Source of the DNA: Clostridiales bacterium UBA1380
Lineage (GTDB): Bacteria > Bacillota > Clostridia > Oscillospirales > CAG-272
Length of the DNA: 9,575 bases
Reading direction: 5' to 3'
Assembly (NCBI GenBank): GCA_002305445.1
Contig: DBRA01000031.1
Coordinates: 1,101-10,675, forward strand
Shown here: positions 1-6,685 of the stretch, piece by piece
Layout: the number at the start of each line of letters is the position of its first letter
Position numbering within the stretch: the first letter of the stretch is position 1
Notes under the pieces: model-generated
The model's database searches: none
Told to the model about the DNA's origin: nothing
The model's input: only the letters and a program-made list of their open reading frames with translations
Made by a program: the position numbers and the translations under genes

Positions 1-453
1 GACATGGCGGTCGAGATGTGAGTGAATCGTAAAGAGACCCGACTTTTCCATTCTGACCGCCTGATACCAGCGGAAATGGTTCGGCAGGATCGTCATCGAC
101 GTATTTATAAAAATGTCGGCGTGGACGCCGAGCTTTTTCAGCACGGGGAACGCGAGCGTGTAGTTCGACAGATATCCGTCGTCAAAGGTGAGGATGAACG
201 TCCTGGCCGGCGGCATCCTGCCGTCCGCAAGCTGCGCGAGCGTGGCAGGCGCATATCCGGCGTCAATCAGCGCCGTCAGGTCGGATTCGAACTTTTCGAC
301 CGTTGTCGAATACGCCGGATTCGATATCGCCTCCTCGTCCGTCCGCACGATGTCGTGATACAGCAGCACGAGCGGCGCGTCGGCGGCGGATACGGCTGCG
401 GCAAGCGCGAGCAATATAATAACTGCCGCGGCCGCTGCTTTTAAAAGTTTCAA
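1..453 (-). CDS. Secreted polysaccharide deacetylase (NodB-like), 5' part only
   Basis: The reading frame is open from the left edge, so the C-terminal part is missing; 151 codons are visible from the start I prefer. The N-terminus is a signal peptide: Lys2 and Lys5, an Ala/Val/Ile/Leu core at residues 6-21, and a likely cleavage after Val-Ser-Ala (21-23). The mature protein opens with LLYHDI (30-35), as in PgaB/IcaB-like deacetylases. TFDDGY (89-94) is NodB motif 1 with the catalytic/metal Asp pair D91-D92. SHLDRH (145-150) fits motif 2, with metal-binding His146 and His150. The family removes N-acetyl groups from extracellular amino-sugar polymers such as peptidoglycan, chitin-like or poly-GlcNAc chains; the substrate cannot be told here. 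I chose the TTG at 453 because AAAGGA lies 9 nt upstream and gives a compact signal peptide. An in-frame ATG at 489 would add 12 residues but has no visible Shine-Dalgarno site. Family call is firm; start is moderately sure. Confidence 0.88.
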   Translation of the reverse strand, partial: MKLLKAAAAAVIILLALAAAVSAADAPLVLLYHDIVRTDEEAISNPAYSTTVEKFESDLTALIDAGYAPATLAQLADGRMPPARTFILTFDDGYLSNYTLAFPVLKKLGVHADIFINTSMTILPNHFRWYQAVRMEKSGLFTIHSHLDRHV

Positions 454-462
454 TGCGGGATT

Positions 463-468
463 TCCTTT
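463..468 (-). promoter_or_regulatory. Ribosome binding site for TTG start of the deacetylase
   Basis: On the minus strand AAAGGA is followed by 9 nt and then TTG at 453-451. The competing in-frame ATG at 489-487 is preceded by GC-rich sequence without a purine-rich site, so this motif decides the start in favour of TTG. It lies inside the reading frame of the longer form. Confidence 0.5.
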
Positions 469-538
469 CGTCTTCGAGCGGGTTTTCATATATAGACGGC
501 GAACGCGTGCCGTTTGTTCGCGGCGCGCGTCTGCCGGC

Positions 539-562
539 ACATAAATAAAGCGTAATTTATGT
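539..562. repeat. Perfect AT-rich inverted repeat between comM and the deacetylase gene
   Basis: ACATAAAT (539-546) and ATTTATGT (555-562) are perfect 8-bp arms around an 8-nt centre. The repeat begins 1 nt past the comM stop codon (564-566) and lies about 85 bp upstream of the preferred deacetylase start. It is a sharp AT island in GC-rich sequence. The stem is too AT-rich and lacks a following T-run on the minus strand, so a standard intrinsic terminator is unlikely; an operator or a weak 3'-end hairpin are alternatives. Confidence 0.45.
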
Positions 563-563
563 A

Positions 564-2228
564 TCAGAAATACTCCTTGTCCAGCGTGCGCAGCGATATC
601 GCCTCCGCGATGTGCTTTCGCGAGATGATCTCCGCCCCGTCGAGGTCGGCGACGGTCCGCGCGACGCGCAGAAGGCGGTCGCGGCCGCGGACGGAGAGCC
701 CCATCCGCTCGTACGCGGCGCGCAGCGTCGCTTCCGCCGCGTCGTCAAGCCGGCACATCGACGGAAGCTGCCGCGGCTCGATGCGGGCGTTGCACCAGAC
801 GGCGTGGGCGTTTCTGCGGCGCGGCTCGCGCGCGTACAACTCCGCTCCCGATACCGCTCCCGGTTCGCGCGGCTGCTCATCGTCATGAGTATCCTCGGCT
901 CCGTCCGATTGCGCGGCATCGCCGTTCGCGCACGAACCGGCCGTAAACGCATCGAAACGCGCGCGAGACATTTCGCGCGCGGCGGTGACGCGCTCGCGTA
1001 TCGCCGCCGACGGCTCGGCCTCTTTTTTGTCCGACAGCTCGTCCCACGACAGCGCCGGAACCTCGATCTGTATATCGATGCGGTCGAGCAGGGGCCCGCT
1101 TATCTTGGCGAGATACGCCTTGCGCGACATCTCGGTGCATGTGCACTGCCGCGTCGGGTGGCCGAAGTAGCCGCAGCGGCACGGATTCATCGCGCAGACG
1201 ATCATCAGCTCCGCCGGGAACGTCGCGCGGCCGGCCGTCCTCGACACGGTAAGGCAGCCGTCCTCGATCGGCTGGCGCAGCGACTCGGTGACGTTTTTCG
1301 CGAACTCGGGCAGCTCGTCGAGGAATAGCACGCCGTTGTGCGCGAGCGAAAGCTCGCCCGGCATCGGCACCGTGCCGCCGCCGACAAGCGCGGGCGCGCT
1401 CATCGTGTGGTGCGGCGAGCGGAACGGGCGCTCGCTCACAAGCGCGCCGCCTGTCTGCAGCAGCCCCGCGACGGAATGGACGCGCGTCGTCTCGAGCGCC
1501 TCCTCGAACGTCATCGGCGGCAATATGCCCGGCAGCCGCTTCGCGAGCATAGACTTGCCCGTTCCGGGCGGGCCGATCAGCAGTATGTTGTGCCCGCCTG
1601 CGGCGGCGATCTCGAGCGCGCGCTTGGCGCGCTCCTGCCCGCGAACGTCCGCGAAGTCGAGCGACGGCGCGGCGGCGGCATTGACGGCGAACGGCGCCGG
1701 CGTCACGCGCTCGCCGCCGCCGGAACGCAGCGCCGACGCGAGGTCGGAAAGCGAGGAGACGGCGAAAACGGTCACGCCCTCGACGATGGCGGCTTCGGCG
1801 CCGTTTTCGGCGGCGACGTATGCTTCGGTTATACCGGCGTCGCGCGCGGCCATGACCATCGGCAGCACGCCGCGCACGGGTCGAACCGCGCCGGAGAGCG
1901 ACAGCTCGCCGATGAAAAGCCGTCCCGCGACGGATTCGGCGGGAACCTTCCCTCCCGCCGCAAGCACGGCGGCGGCGAGGCCGAGGTCGAGCGCGGAGCT
2001 GTCTTTTTTACGGTCGGCGGGCGCGAGGTTTACGGTCATGGCGCACTGGGGGAAGCCGATGCCGCAGTTGTCGCACGCGGCGCGCAGCCTGTCCTTCGCC
2101 TCGCGGACCGCGCCCTCGGCGAGCCCGATAAGGCGCAGGTCGTTAAGTCCGTCGACGCCGTCGCACTCGACCGTCACAACGTAGCCGTCGATGCCGAAAA
2201 GTCCCGCCGAATATGCCGTAGTCACCAT
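564..2228 (-). CDS. comM: ComM/YifB-family Mg-chelatase-like AAA+ ATPase
   Basis: A 554-residue member of the YifB/ComM family; the best studied member, ComM, is a hexameric helicase that promotes branch migration when incoming single-stranded DNA is integrated during natural transformation. The order is typical: an N-terminal Lon-protease-like fold domain (about 1-170), the Mg-chelatase AAA+ core (about 190-395), and a C-terminal Mg-chelatase domain (about 480-550). Walker A is GPPGTGKS (219-226) and Walker B is VLFLDELPE (300-308). A Cys-rich segment follows (CAMNPCRCGY, 345-354, and QCTC, 361-364), then the conserved SGPLLDRID (377-385). The start ATG has GGAGAGGA about 12 nt upstream. Oddly, residues about 427-473 form an extra acidic, low-complexity stretch between the core and the NAR/RQL region, where relatives have a linker of around ten residues. 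No other competence gene is in the window, so transformation is not implied; a general DNA-processing role is possible. Family assignment is near certain. Confidence 0.95.
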   Translation of the reverse strand: MVTTAYSAGLFGIDGYVVTVECDGVDGLNDLRLIGLAEGAVREAKDRLRAACDNCGIGFPQCAMTVNLAPADRKKDSSALDLGLAAAVLAAGGKVPAESVAGRLFIGELSLSGAVRPVRGVLPMVMAARDAGITEAYVAAENGAEAAIVEGVTVFAVSSLSDLASALRSGGGERVTPAPFAVNAAAAPSLDFADVRGQERAKRALEIAAAGGHNILLIGPPGTGKSMLAKRLPGILPPMTFEEALETTRVHSVAGLLQTGGALVSERPFRSPHHTMSAPALVGGGTVPMPGELSLAHNGVLFLDELPEFAKNVTESLRQPIEDGCLTVSRTAGRATFPAELMIVCAMNPCRCGYFGHPTRQCTCTEMSRKAYLAKISGPLLDRIDIQIEVPALSWDELSDKKEAEPSAAIRERVTAAREMSRARFDAFTAGSCANGDAAQSDGAEDTHDDEQPREPGAVSGAELYAREPRRRNAHAVWCNARIEPRQLPSMCRLDDAAEATLRAAYERMGLSVRGRDRLLRVARTVADLDGAEIISRKHIAEAISLRTLDKEYF

Positions 2229-2423
2229 GCCGGGTTACCGTTCCTCTCCGTTTGATTTAACGCATGCAGGGCTTCATACGGTGCGGGCCGGTACAGGGCA
2301 CGGCACGGCGCACCTTCGTTTTTTACACAGACGCATTAGCAGGGGGTGGATAATTAAATCACAGTTTGCTTATGCGGGTATAAATGCCGTCGGCGGGCGC
2401 GGCCGTTTGCTAACGCGGCGCCG

Positions 2424-3866
2424 TCAGCGTCCGAGCAGCATCCGGTTCTTGAGCGTCCAGAGCGGCAGGCTCAGGTCAACATAATAGTTGTGCGGGTTCT
2501 CGAAGCGCGTGACCTCGTCCCACAGCGTCTCCTGTTCGGCCGCGCAGTACGCGCGCACATCGGAGAGCGGCGGGCAGTCGTAAACGAGCCTTCCGCCGGA
2601 AACGACCTGCACGAGCATCTCGCGCGCGCGGAAGTTCTCGAGCGTTTTGCGCTTCCATGTGTGCTCGGGGTCGAAGATCTCGAGCGGGCGCGTCTCATCC
2701 GGTGCGTCCTCGGAACGCAGGCAGATCAGGTCGGCTTCAGCCTTCCCCGTCTCGCGCGAGTAGAGGCGGTAGACGGTCTTGAAGTGCGGGTTCGTGATCT
2801 TCGCGGCGTTTTCGCTGATCTTTATCTTCGGAATGATGGCACCGTCCGGCTCCTCGACCGCGCACAGCTTGTATACGCCGTCGAAGACGGGTTCGGAGCG
2901 CGAGGTTATCATGCGCTCGCCGACGCCGAAGGCGTCGACCGCGGCGCCCTGGCGTATCAGGTCGCGGATGATATATTCGTCGAGCGAATTCGACGCGACG
3001 ATCTTGCAGCTGTTCCAGCCGGCGGCGTCGAGCATGGCGCGCGCTTTCTTCGAAAGGTAGGTTATGTCGCCGGAGTCGAGACGTATCGCGCAGTTCGTTA
3101 AGCCCTTCGGCTTCAGCACCTCGTCGAACGCGGCGATCGCGTTCGGTACGCCCGAGCTCAAGACGTTATAAGTGTCGACGAGCAACGTCGGCGATTCCGG
3201 ATAGAGCCGGCAGTAGGCGCGGAACGCGTCGAGCTCGGTCGGGAACATCTGCACCCACGAGTGTGCCATAGTGCCGCCGGCGGGCACGCCGAAGACGCGG
3301 TCGGACTCCGCGCAGGCGGTGCCAGCGCAGCCGCCGATGTACGCCGCGCGCGCGCCGAGCACGGCGGCGTCGGGGCCGTGGGCGCGGCGGGAGCCGAACT
3401 CGGTTACGGTGCGCCCGGACGCGGCGCGCACGACGCGGCTCGCCTTCGTCGCGACGAGCGACTGATGGTTGAACGTAAGCAGGATGAAGGTCTCGAGCAG
3501 CTGCGCTTCGATGATCGGAGCCCTGACGGTTATGACGGGCTCGCCGGGGAAGATGACCGTGCCCTCGGGCACGGCCCAGACGTCGCCCGTGAAGCGGAAT
3601 GCGCGCAGATACGACAAAAACTCCTCGTCGAAGATACCTTTTCCGCGAAGGAATTCTATATCCTCGTCGTCGAAATGCAGGTTCGAGACATAGTCGAGTA
3701 TCTGCTCGAGTCCGGCGGCAATCGCGTAGCCGCCGCCGTCCGGTATGCGGCGGAAGAACACGTCGAAGTACGCGGTCATGTGCGCCGCCTCCGGCGTGTG
3801 GAGGTAGCCGCGCGCCATCGTCAGCTCATAAAAATCGCACACAAGCGAATAGTGACGATCCGTCAT
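2424..3866 (-). CDS. pncB: Nicotinate phosphoribosyltransferase
   Basis: A 480-residue cytosolic enzyme joining nicotinate to phosphoribosyl pyrophosphate to give nicotinate mononucleotide, usually coupled to ATP hydrolysis; it is the entry step of the Preiss-Handler salvage route. The protein opens with the typical LVCDFYELTMARGY (8-21). EFGSRRAHG (156-164) is a conserved active-site stretch. GTMAHSW (198-204) carries His202, likely equivalent to the histidine that is phosphorylated in characterised family members. IRLDSGD (261-267) is part of the phosphate-binding face of the type II phosphoribosyltransferase barrel, and FGVGERMIT (313-321) is also typical. Length matches the longer Gram-positive form. 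The ATG at 3866 follows AAAGG with 12 nt spacing. It lies 38 bp downstream of pncA on the same strand with no terminator between, so the two are almost surely co-transcribed. The 195 bp beyond its stop, up to comM, shows no convincing terminator or promoter. Confidence 0.96.
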   Translation of the reverse strand: MTDRHYSLVCDFYELTMARGYLHTPEAAHMTAYFDVFFRRIPDGGGYAIAAGLEQILDYVSNLHFDDEDIEFLRGKGIFDEEFLSYLRAFRFTGDVWAVPEGTVIFPGEPVITVRAPIIEAQLLETFILLTFNHQSLVATKASRVVRAASGRTVTEFGSRRAHGPDAAVLGARAAYIGGCAGTACAESDRVFGVPAGGTMAHSWVQMFPTELDAFRAYCRLYPESPTLLVDTYNVLSSGVPNAIAAFDEVLKPKGLTNCAIRLDSGDITYLSKKARAMLDAAGWNSCKIVASNSLDEYIIRDLIRQGAAVDAFGVGERMITSRSEPVFDGVYKLCAVEEPDGAIIPKIKISENAAKITNPHFKTVYRLYSRETGKAEADLICLRSEDAPDETRPLEIFDPEHTWKRKTLENFRAREMLVQVVSGGRLVYDCPPLSDVRAYCAAEQETLWDEVTRFENPHNYYVDLSLPLWTLKNRMLLGR

Positions 3867-3904
3867 ATGTCAATGCGACCTTTCAAATGTATTGTAAAGC
3901 GCGG

Positions 3905-4429
3905 TCACGCCTTGATTAAACCCATGCCGCGCATGACCTCGAGCGACGCGTCGTAGCTTTTTTCGTCGAACGACGCCGTCAGGCGCGGGTCGACGTATAC
4001 GTCGGCGTGCGGCAGCGCCGACAGCGCGATCACCGCGCAGGCGAGGACGCATATGCCCGAAACGAGTCCGCAGAGCTCCACCCTGTCATAGCCGCGGCTT
4101 TTGAGCAGCTCTCCGAGCTCGAGCGATCCGAACGCATTTTTGCGCACCTCGGTCGCGCCCGCTTCGGCGAGGGCGTCGGCTGTGTCGCCGTAGACGGCGA
4201 AGCCGGGCGTGCCCTCGACGCAGTGCGCCGTCGGAAGATAGCGGCCCTCGCGCGTAGACGCGTAGTCGGCGCCGTGCGTGTCGAGCGTATATATCACGTC
4301 CCAGCCGTCCGCAGCCGCGGTTCTCACGCGCGCGGCTATGCCGGCGTCGAGAGTTTCCGCCCCCGCGAAGCCGAGAGCGCCTGCGACAAAATCATACTGG
4401 TAGTCGACGACAACAAGTGCGTTTTTCAT
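3905..4429 (-). CDS. pncA: Nicotinamidase (isochorismatase-like cysteine hydrolase)
   Basis: A 174-residue cysteine hydrolase that would deamidate nicotinamide to nicotinate and ammonia. The catalytic triad can be placed: Asp9 in VVVDYQYDF, Lys97 in VRKNAF, and Cys127 in GLVSGICV. The metal-binding set of nicotinamidases is also visible: Asp50 and His52 in LDTH, and His69 in PTAHC. The cysteine loop reads SGIC rather than the common TDYC, as in many clostridial relatives. The isochorismatase superfamily includes other amidohydrolases, but adjacency to pncB and nadE makes nicotinamidase the best reading. The frame is open up to 4501, but homology starts at the ATG at 4429, GGAG lies 11 nt upstream of it, and the inferred transcription start (about 4501) leaves no room for translation from the upstream ATG. 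First gene of a pncA-pncB operon. Confidence 0.92.
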   Translation of the reverse strand: MKNALVVVDYQYDFVAGALGFAGAETLDAGIAARVRTAAADGWDVIYTLDTHGADYASTREGRYLPTAHCVEGTPGFAVYGDTADALAEAGATEVRKNAFGSLELGELLKSRGYDRVELCGLVSGICVLACAVIALSALPHADVYVDPRLTASFDEKSYDASLEVMRGMGLIKA

Positions 4430-4447
4430 GGCAACCGTCACTCCGTG

Positions 4448-4476
4448 TTGATTTTTGCGGGTTAAATGTGTATAAT
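4448..4476 (+). promoter_or_regulatory. Predicted sigma-A-type promoter of nadE
   Basis: TTGATT (4448-4453), a 17-nt spacer, and a perfect TATAAT (4471-4476) give a near-consensus housekeeping promoter. Transcription would begin near 4483, leaving a leader of about 73 nt to the nadE start at 4556. The -35 box lies in the predicted leader of pncA. Several other TATAAT-like strings are close by, so the exact -10 element is not certain. Confidence 0.7.
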
Positions 4477-4481
4477 AATAT

Positions 4482-4497
4482 CGGCGTATAATCGCCG
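4482..4497. promoter_or_regulatory. Palindrome between the opposed pncA and nadE promoters (candidate operator)
   Basis: CGGCG (4482-4486), TATAAT (4487-4492) and CGCCG (4493-4497) form an inverted repeat with perfect 5-bp arms. It sits almost exactly midway between the two -10 boxes and covers the predicted nadE transcription start. Roughly matching ATAT strings flank both arms. It could bind a regulator acting on both transcription units, or form a hairpin near the 5' end of the RNA. NAD regulators of the NrtR and NiaR types are known in bacteria, but I cannot match this motif to either from memory. Confidence 0.45.
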
Positions 4498-4507
4498 CCA
4501 TATATTC

Positions 4508-4536
4508 ATTATATTATACAATAATCCGACCGTCAA
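4508..4536 (-). promoter_or_regulatory. Predicted sigma-A-type promoter of pncA-pncB
   Basis: On the minus strand TTGACG (4536-4531), a 17-nt spacer (4530-4514) and a perfect TATAAT (4513-4508) form a near-consensus promoter. The start would be near 4501, giving a leader of about 72 nt to the pncA ATG at 4429. A second TATAAT overlapping at 4518-4513 is only 12 nt from the -35 box and so fits less well. Confidence 0.72.
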
Positions 4537-4540
4537 TACA

Positions 4541-4547
4541 AGAGGTG
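4541..4547 (+). promoter_or_regulatory. Ribosome binding site deciding the nadE start
   Basis: AGAGGTG is followed by 8 nt and then ATG at 4556. The reading frame is open further upstream to an ATG at 4466, but that codon has no such site and precedes the predicted transcription start, so 4556 is chosen. Confidence 0.8.
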
Positions 4548-4555
4548 CTTATCTG

Positions 4556-6475
4556 ATGAGACACGGCTTCGTCCGTCTCGCCGCCTGCACGCCGCGCGTA
4601 GTTATAGGCGACCCGGCAACAAACGCAAAAAGCATCATCGAAATCATAAAGGAAGCGCGCGAGGCGAACGTGCTCGTATTTCCCGAGCTGTGCGTCACCG
4701 CGTACACCTGCGGCGACCTGTTCCAAAACGAAGCCCTGTACGCCGCGTCCGACGCGGCGCTTGCCGAGATTGCGTCCGCGACGGCGTCGTCGGGCACGCT
4801 CGTTTTCGTCGGAGCGCCCGTCAGAGCCGCGGGCAAGCTTTATAACTGCGCCGTCGCGATGGCGAACGGAAAAATCCTCGCCGCCATACCAAAGTCAAAC
4901 ATACCGAACTACCGCGAATTTTACGAGCTGCGGTGGTTTACCCCCGCCCCCGACAAAATGCGGACCGCGAAGGTGGGCGGAACCGAAGTTCCGTTCGGCG
5001 TCGACATTTTGATCCGCTGCGCGGAGATGCCGCTGCTTTGCGTCGGCGCGGAGGTGTGCGAGGACATATGGGTGCCGTCGCCGCCGTCCAACCGGCACTG
5101 CGCGGCCGGCGCCACCATTATAGCGAACCTCAGCGCGTCCAACCAGTCCGTCGGCAAGGAGGACTACCGCCGGATGCTCGTGCTGTCGCGCTCCGCCGCC
5201 ACCATATCGGCATATATATACGCGGACTGCGGCGACGGCGAAAGCTCGACCGATCTTGTGTTCTCCGGCCACGACATCATCGGCGACAACGGCCGCGTCG
5301 CCGCAGAGCGCGCGCCGTTCTCGCCCGCCTCGGATAGAATCATCTACGCGACGGTCGACCTCAGCCATTACGAAGGCGACCGCCGCGCGATGAACACGTA
5401 TAAATGCGGCAGCGACGACGGCTACACCATAATCGAGTACTCGTGCCCGCTGCGCGAGACAAAGCTGCCCGATATCGAGCAGCTGCCGTTTGTTCCGAGC
5501 GACGAGAGGACGAAGGCGCGCCGATGCGCGTCAATCCTCGACATACAATCGCACGGGCTGGCGCAGCGCATATCGGCTTCGCGCTCGCGCGGAGCCGTCG
5601 TCAACGTCTCCGGCGGGCTTGACTCGACACTCGCGCTGCTCGTGACCGTACGCGCGACAGACCTGCTCGGCATGCCGCGCACGGCGACGACAGCGCTGTC
5701 GATGCCCTGCTTCGGCACGACGTCCCGCACGAAATCGAACGCGCAGAAGCTGTGCGAACGCCTCGGAGTCGCGCTGCGCACGATACCGATAGCGGAGGCG
5801 GTCAACCTGCACTTCCGCGATATCGGCCACGACCCGTCAAAGCGCGACGTCGTTTACGAAAACGCGCAGGCGAGAGAGCGGACGCAGATAGGGTTCGACA
5901 TCGCAAACGCGAACGGTGCGCTGCTCGTCGGCACCGGCGACCTGTCCGAGCTTGCGCTCGGCTGGGCGACGTATTCGGGCGACCAGATGTCGAGCTACGG
6001 CGTCAACGCCGGCGTGCCGAAGACGCTCGTGCGCCACGTCGTCGCCTACTGCGCCGACGAGGCGGAGCGCGGCGGCGACGCCGAGCTTGCGGCGGTGCTC
6101 CGCGACATTCTGGCGACGCCGGTGTCGCCGGAGCTGCTCCCGCCCGACATAACCGACACGGGCGAAAGCATCGCGCAGCGGACGGAGGAGCTCGTCGGCC
6201 CGTACGAGCTGCACGACTTCTTCCTGTGGCACACGCTGCGCTACAGCAGCGCGCCGGAGAAGATACTGCGGCTCGCGCGCAGCGCTTTCGCGGGCGTGTA
6301 TGACGACGAAGTGATCGAGGGCTGGCTGCGCGTCTTCATCCGCCGGTTCTACACGCAGCAGTTCAAGCGTTCGTGCATGCCCGACGGGCCGAAGGTCGGT
6401 TCCGTCAACCTTTCGCCGCGCGGCGACTGGCGCATGCCGAGCGACGCCGCGGTGCTGAGCGATCCGGGCTTCTGA
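4556..6475 (+). CDS. nadE: Glutamine-dependent NAD+ synthetase
   Basis: A 639-residue two-domain enzyme making NAD from nicotinate adenine dinucleotide, ATP and glutamine in the cytosol. The N-terminal nitrilase-fold glutaminase (about 1-290) has its triad: Glu44 in FPELCVTAY, Lys113 in IPKSNIPNY and Cys168 in GAEVCEDIW; it releases ammonia from glutamine. The C-terminal synthetase (about 320-639) has the PP-loop SGGLDS (352-357) that binds ATP pyrophosphate, YENAQARERTQ (434-444), and the GTGDLSELALGW (459-470) and GVNAGVPKTL (482-491) segments. Length fits the glutamine-dependent form, not the short ammonia-dependent one. It is transcribed away from pncA-pncB from the shared control region, placing nicotinamide salvage and the last step of NAD synthesis side by side. 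NadD, which supplies the substrate, is not in the window. No convincing terminator follows the stop. Confidence 0.97.
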   Translation: MRHGFVRLAACTPRVVIGDPATNAKSIIEIIKEAREANVLVFPELCVTAYTCGDLFQNEALYAASDAALAEIASATASSGTLVFVGAPVRAAGKLYNCAVAMANGKILAAIPKSNIPNYREFYELRWFTPAPDKMRTAKVGGTEVPFGVDILIRCAEMPLLCVGAEVCEDIWVPSPPSNRHCAAGATIIANLSASNQSVGKEDYRRMLVLSRSAATISAYIYADCGDGESSTDLVFSGHDIIGDNGRVAAERAPFSPASDRIIYATVDLSHYEGDRRAMNTYKCGSDDGYTIIEYSCPLRETKLPDIEQLPFVPSDERTKARRCASILDIQSHGLAQRISASRSRGAVVNVSGGLDSTLALLVTVRATDLLGMPRTATTALSMPCFGTTSRTKSNAQKLCERLGVALRTIPIAEAVNLHFRDIGHDPSKRDVVYENAQARERTQIGFDIANANGALLVGTGDLSELALGWATYSGDQMSSYGVNAGVPKTLVRHVVAYCADEAERGGDAELAAVLRDILATPVSPELLPPDITDTGESIAQRTEELVGPYELHDFFLWHTLRYSSAPEKILRLARSAFAGVYDDEVIEGWLRVFIRRFYTQQFKRSCMPDGPKVGSVNLSPRGDWRMPSDAAVLSDPGF

Positions 6476-6524
6476 ATCGAAGACAGCGACGCGTAATCGG
6501 CATAACGACGCGGCGGCTGTAACT

Positions 6525-6552
6525 GCTGCGGCATGATTATGCTGCGGCATGA
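6525..6552. repeat. Short tandem direct repeat, 12 bp x 2 with 16-bp period
   Basis: GCTGCGGCATGA occurs at 6525-6536 and 6541-6552, separated by TTAT. It lies in the 210-bp gap between nadE and the helicase loader gene. The rest of that gap shows a related GC-rich CTG/CGG-like stretch (6561-6576), a lone TTGACG at 6601-6606 with no matching -10 box, and no clear terminator. The function of the repeat is unknown and it may be a chance duplication. Confidence 0.5.
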
Positions 6553-6670
6553 ATCTTTAAGACTGCCGCTGCTGCGACTGTGTTAACGGTGTCATGACGC
6601 TTGACGGTTACGCTCACGGCGGCCGCCGCACGTCGAAAAGACAACCTCTGCCGACATCGGCAATCTTTAC

Positions 6671-6677
6671 GGGAGGT
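6671..6677 (+). promoter_or_regulatory. Ribosome binding site for TTG start of the helicase loader gene
   Basis: GGGAGGT is followed by 8 nt and then TTG at 6686. There is no in-frame ATG nearby, and the protein aligns with its family from the first residues, so this strong site fixes a non-ATG start. Confidence 0.8.
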
Positions 6678-6685
6678 ACGGTAAA

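Noticed and set aside
22..444. A 140-codon plus-strand frame at the left edge
   Set aside because: It is antisense to the polysaccharide deacetylase, whose TFDDGY motif and signal peptide establish the minus strand as coding.
1288..2255. Two long plus-strand frames (298 and 305 codons) opposite comM
   Set aside because: They overlap each other and the unmistakable comM reading frame, and have compositionally biased translations typical of shadow frames.
2229..2423. The 195-bp gap between pncB and comM as a place for a riboswitch, small RNA or small gene
   Set aside because: I found no recognisable RNA motif, no convincing promoter for comM and no strong hairpin with a T-run. A repeated AGCAAAC and GGCAC/GGCGC strings are too short to support a feature.
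4466..4555. Upstream extension of nadE to an ATG at 4466
   Set aside because: This stretch overlaps the promoter region, lacks a ribosome binding site and encodes AT-driven sequence unlike family N-termini.
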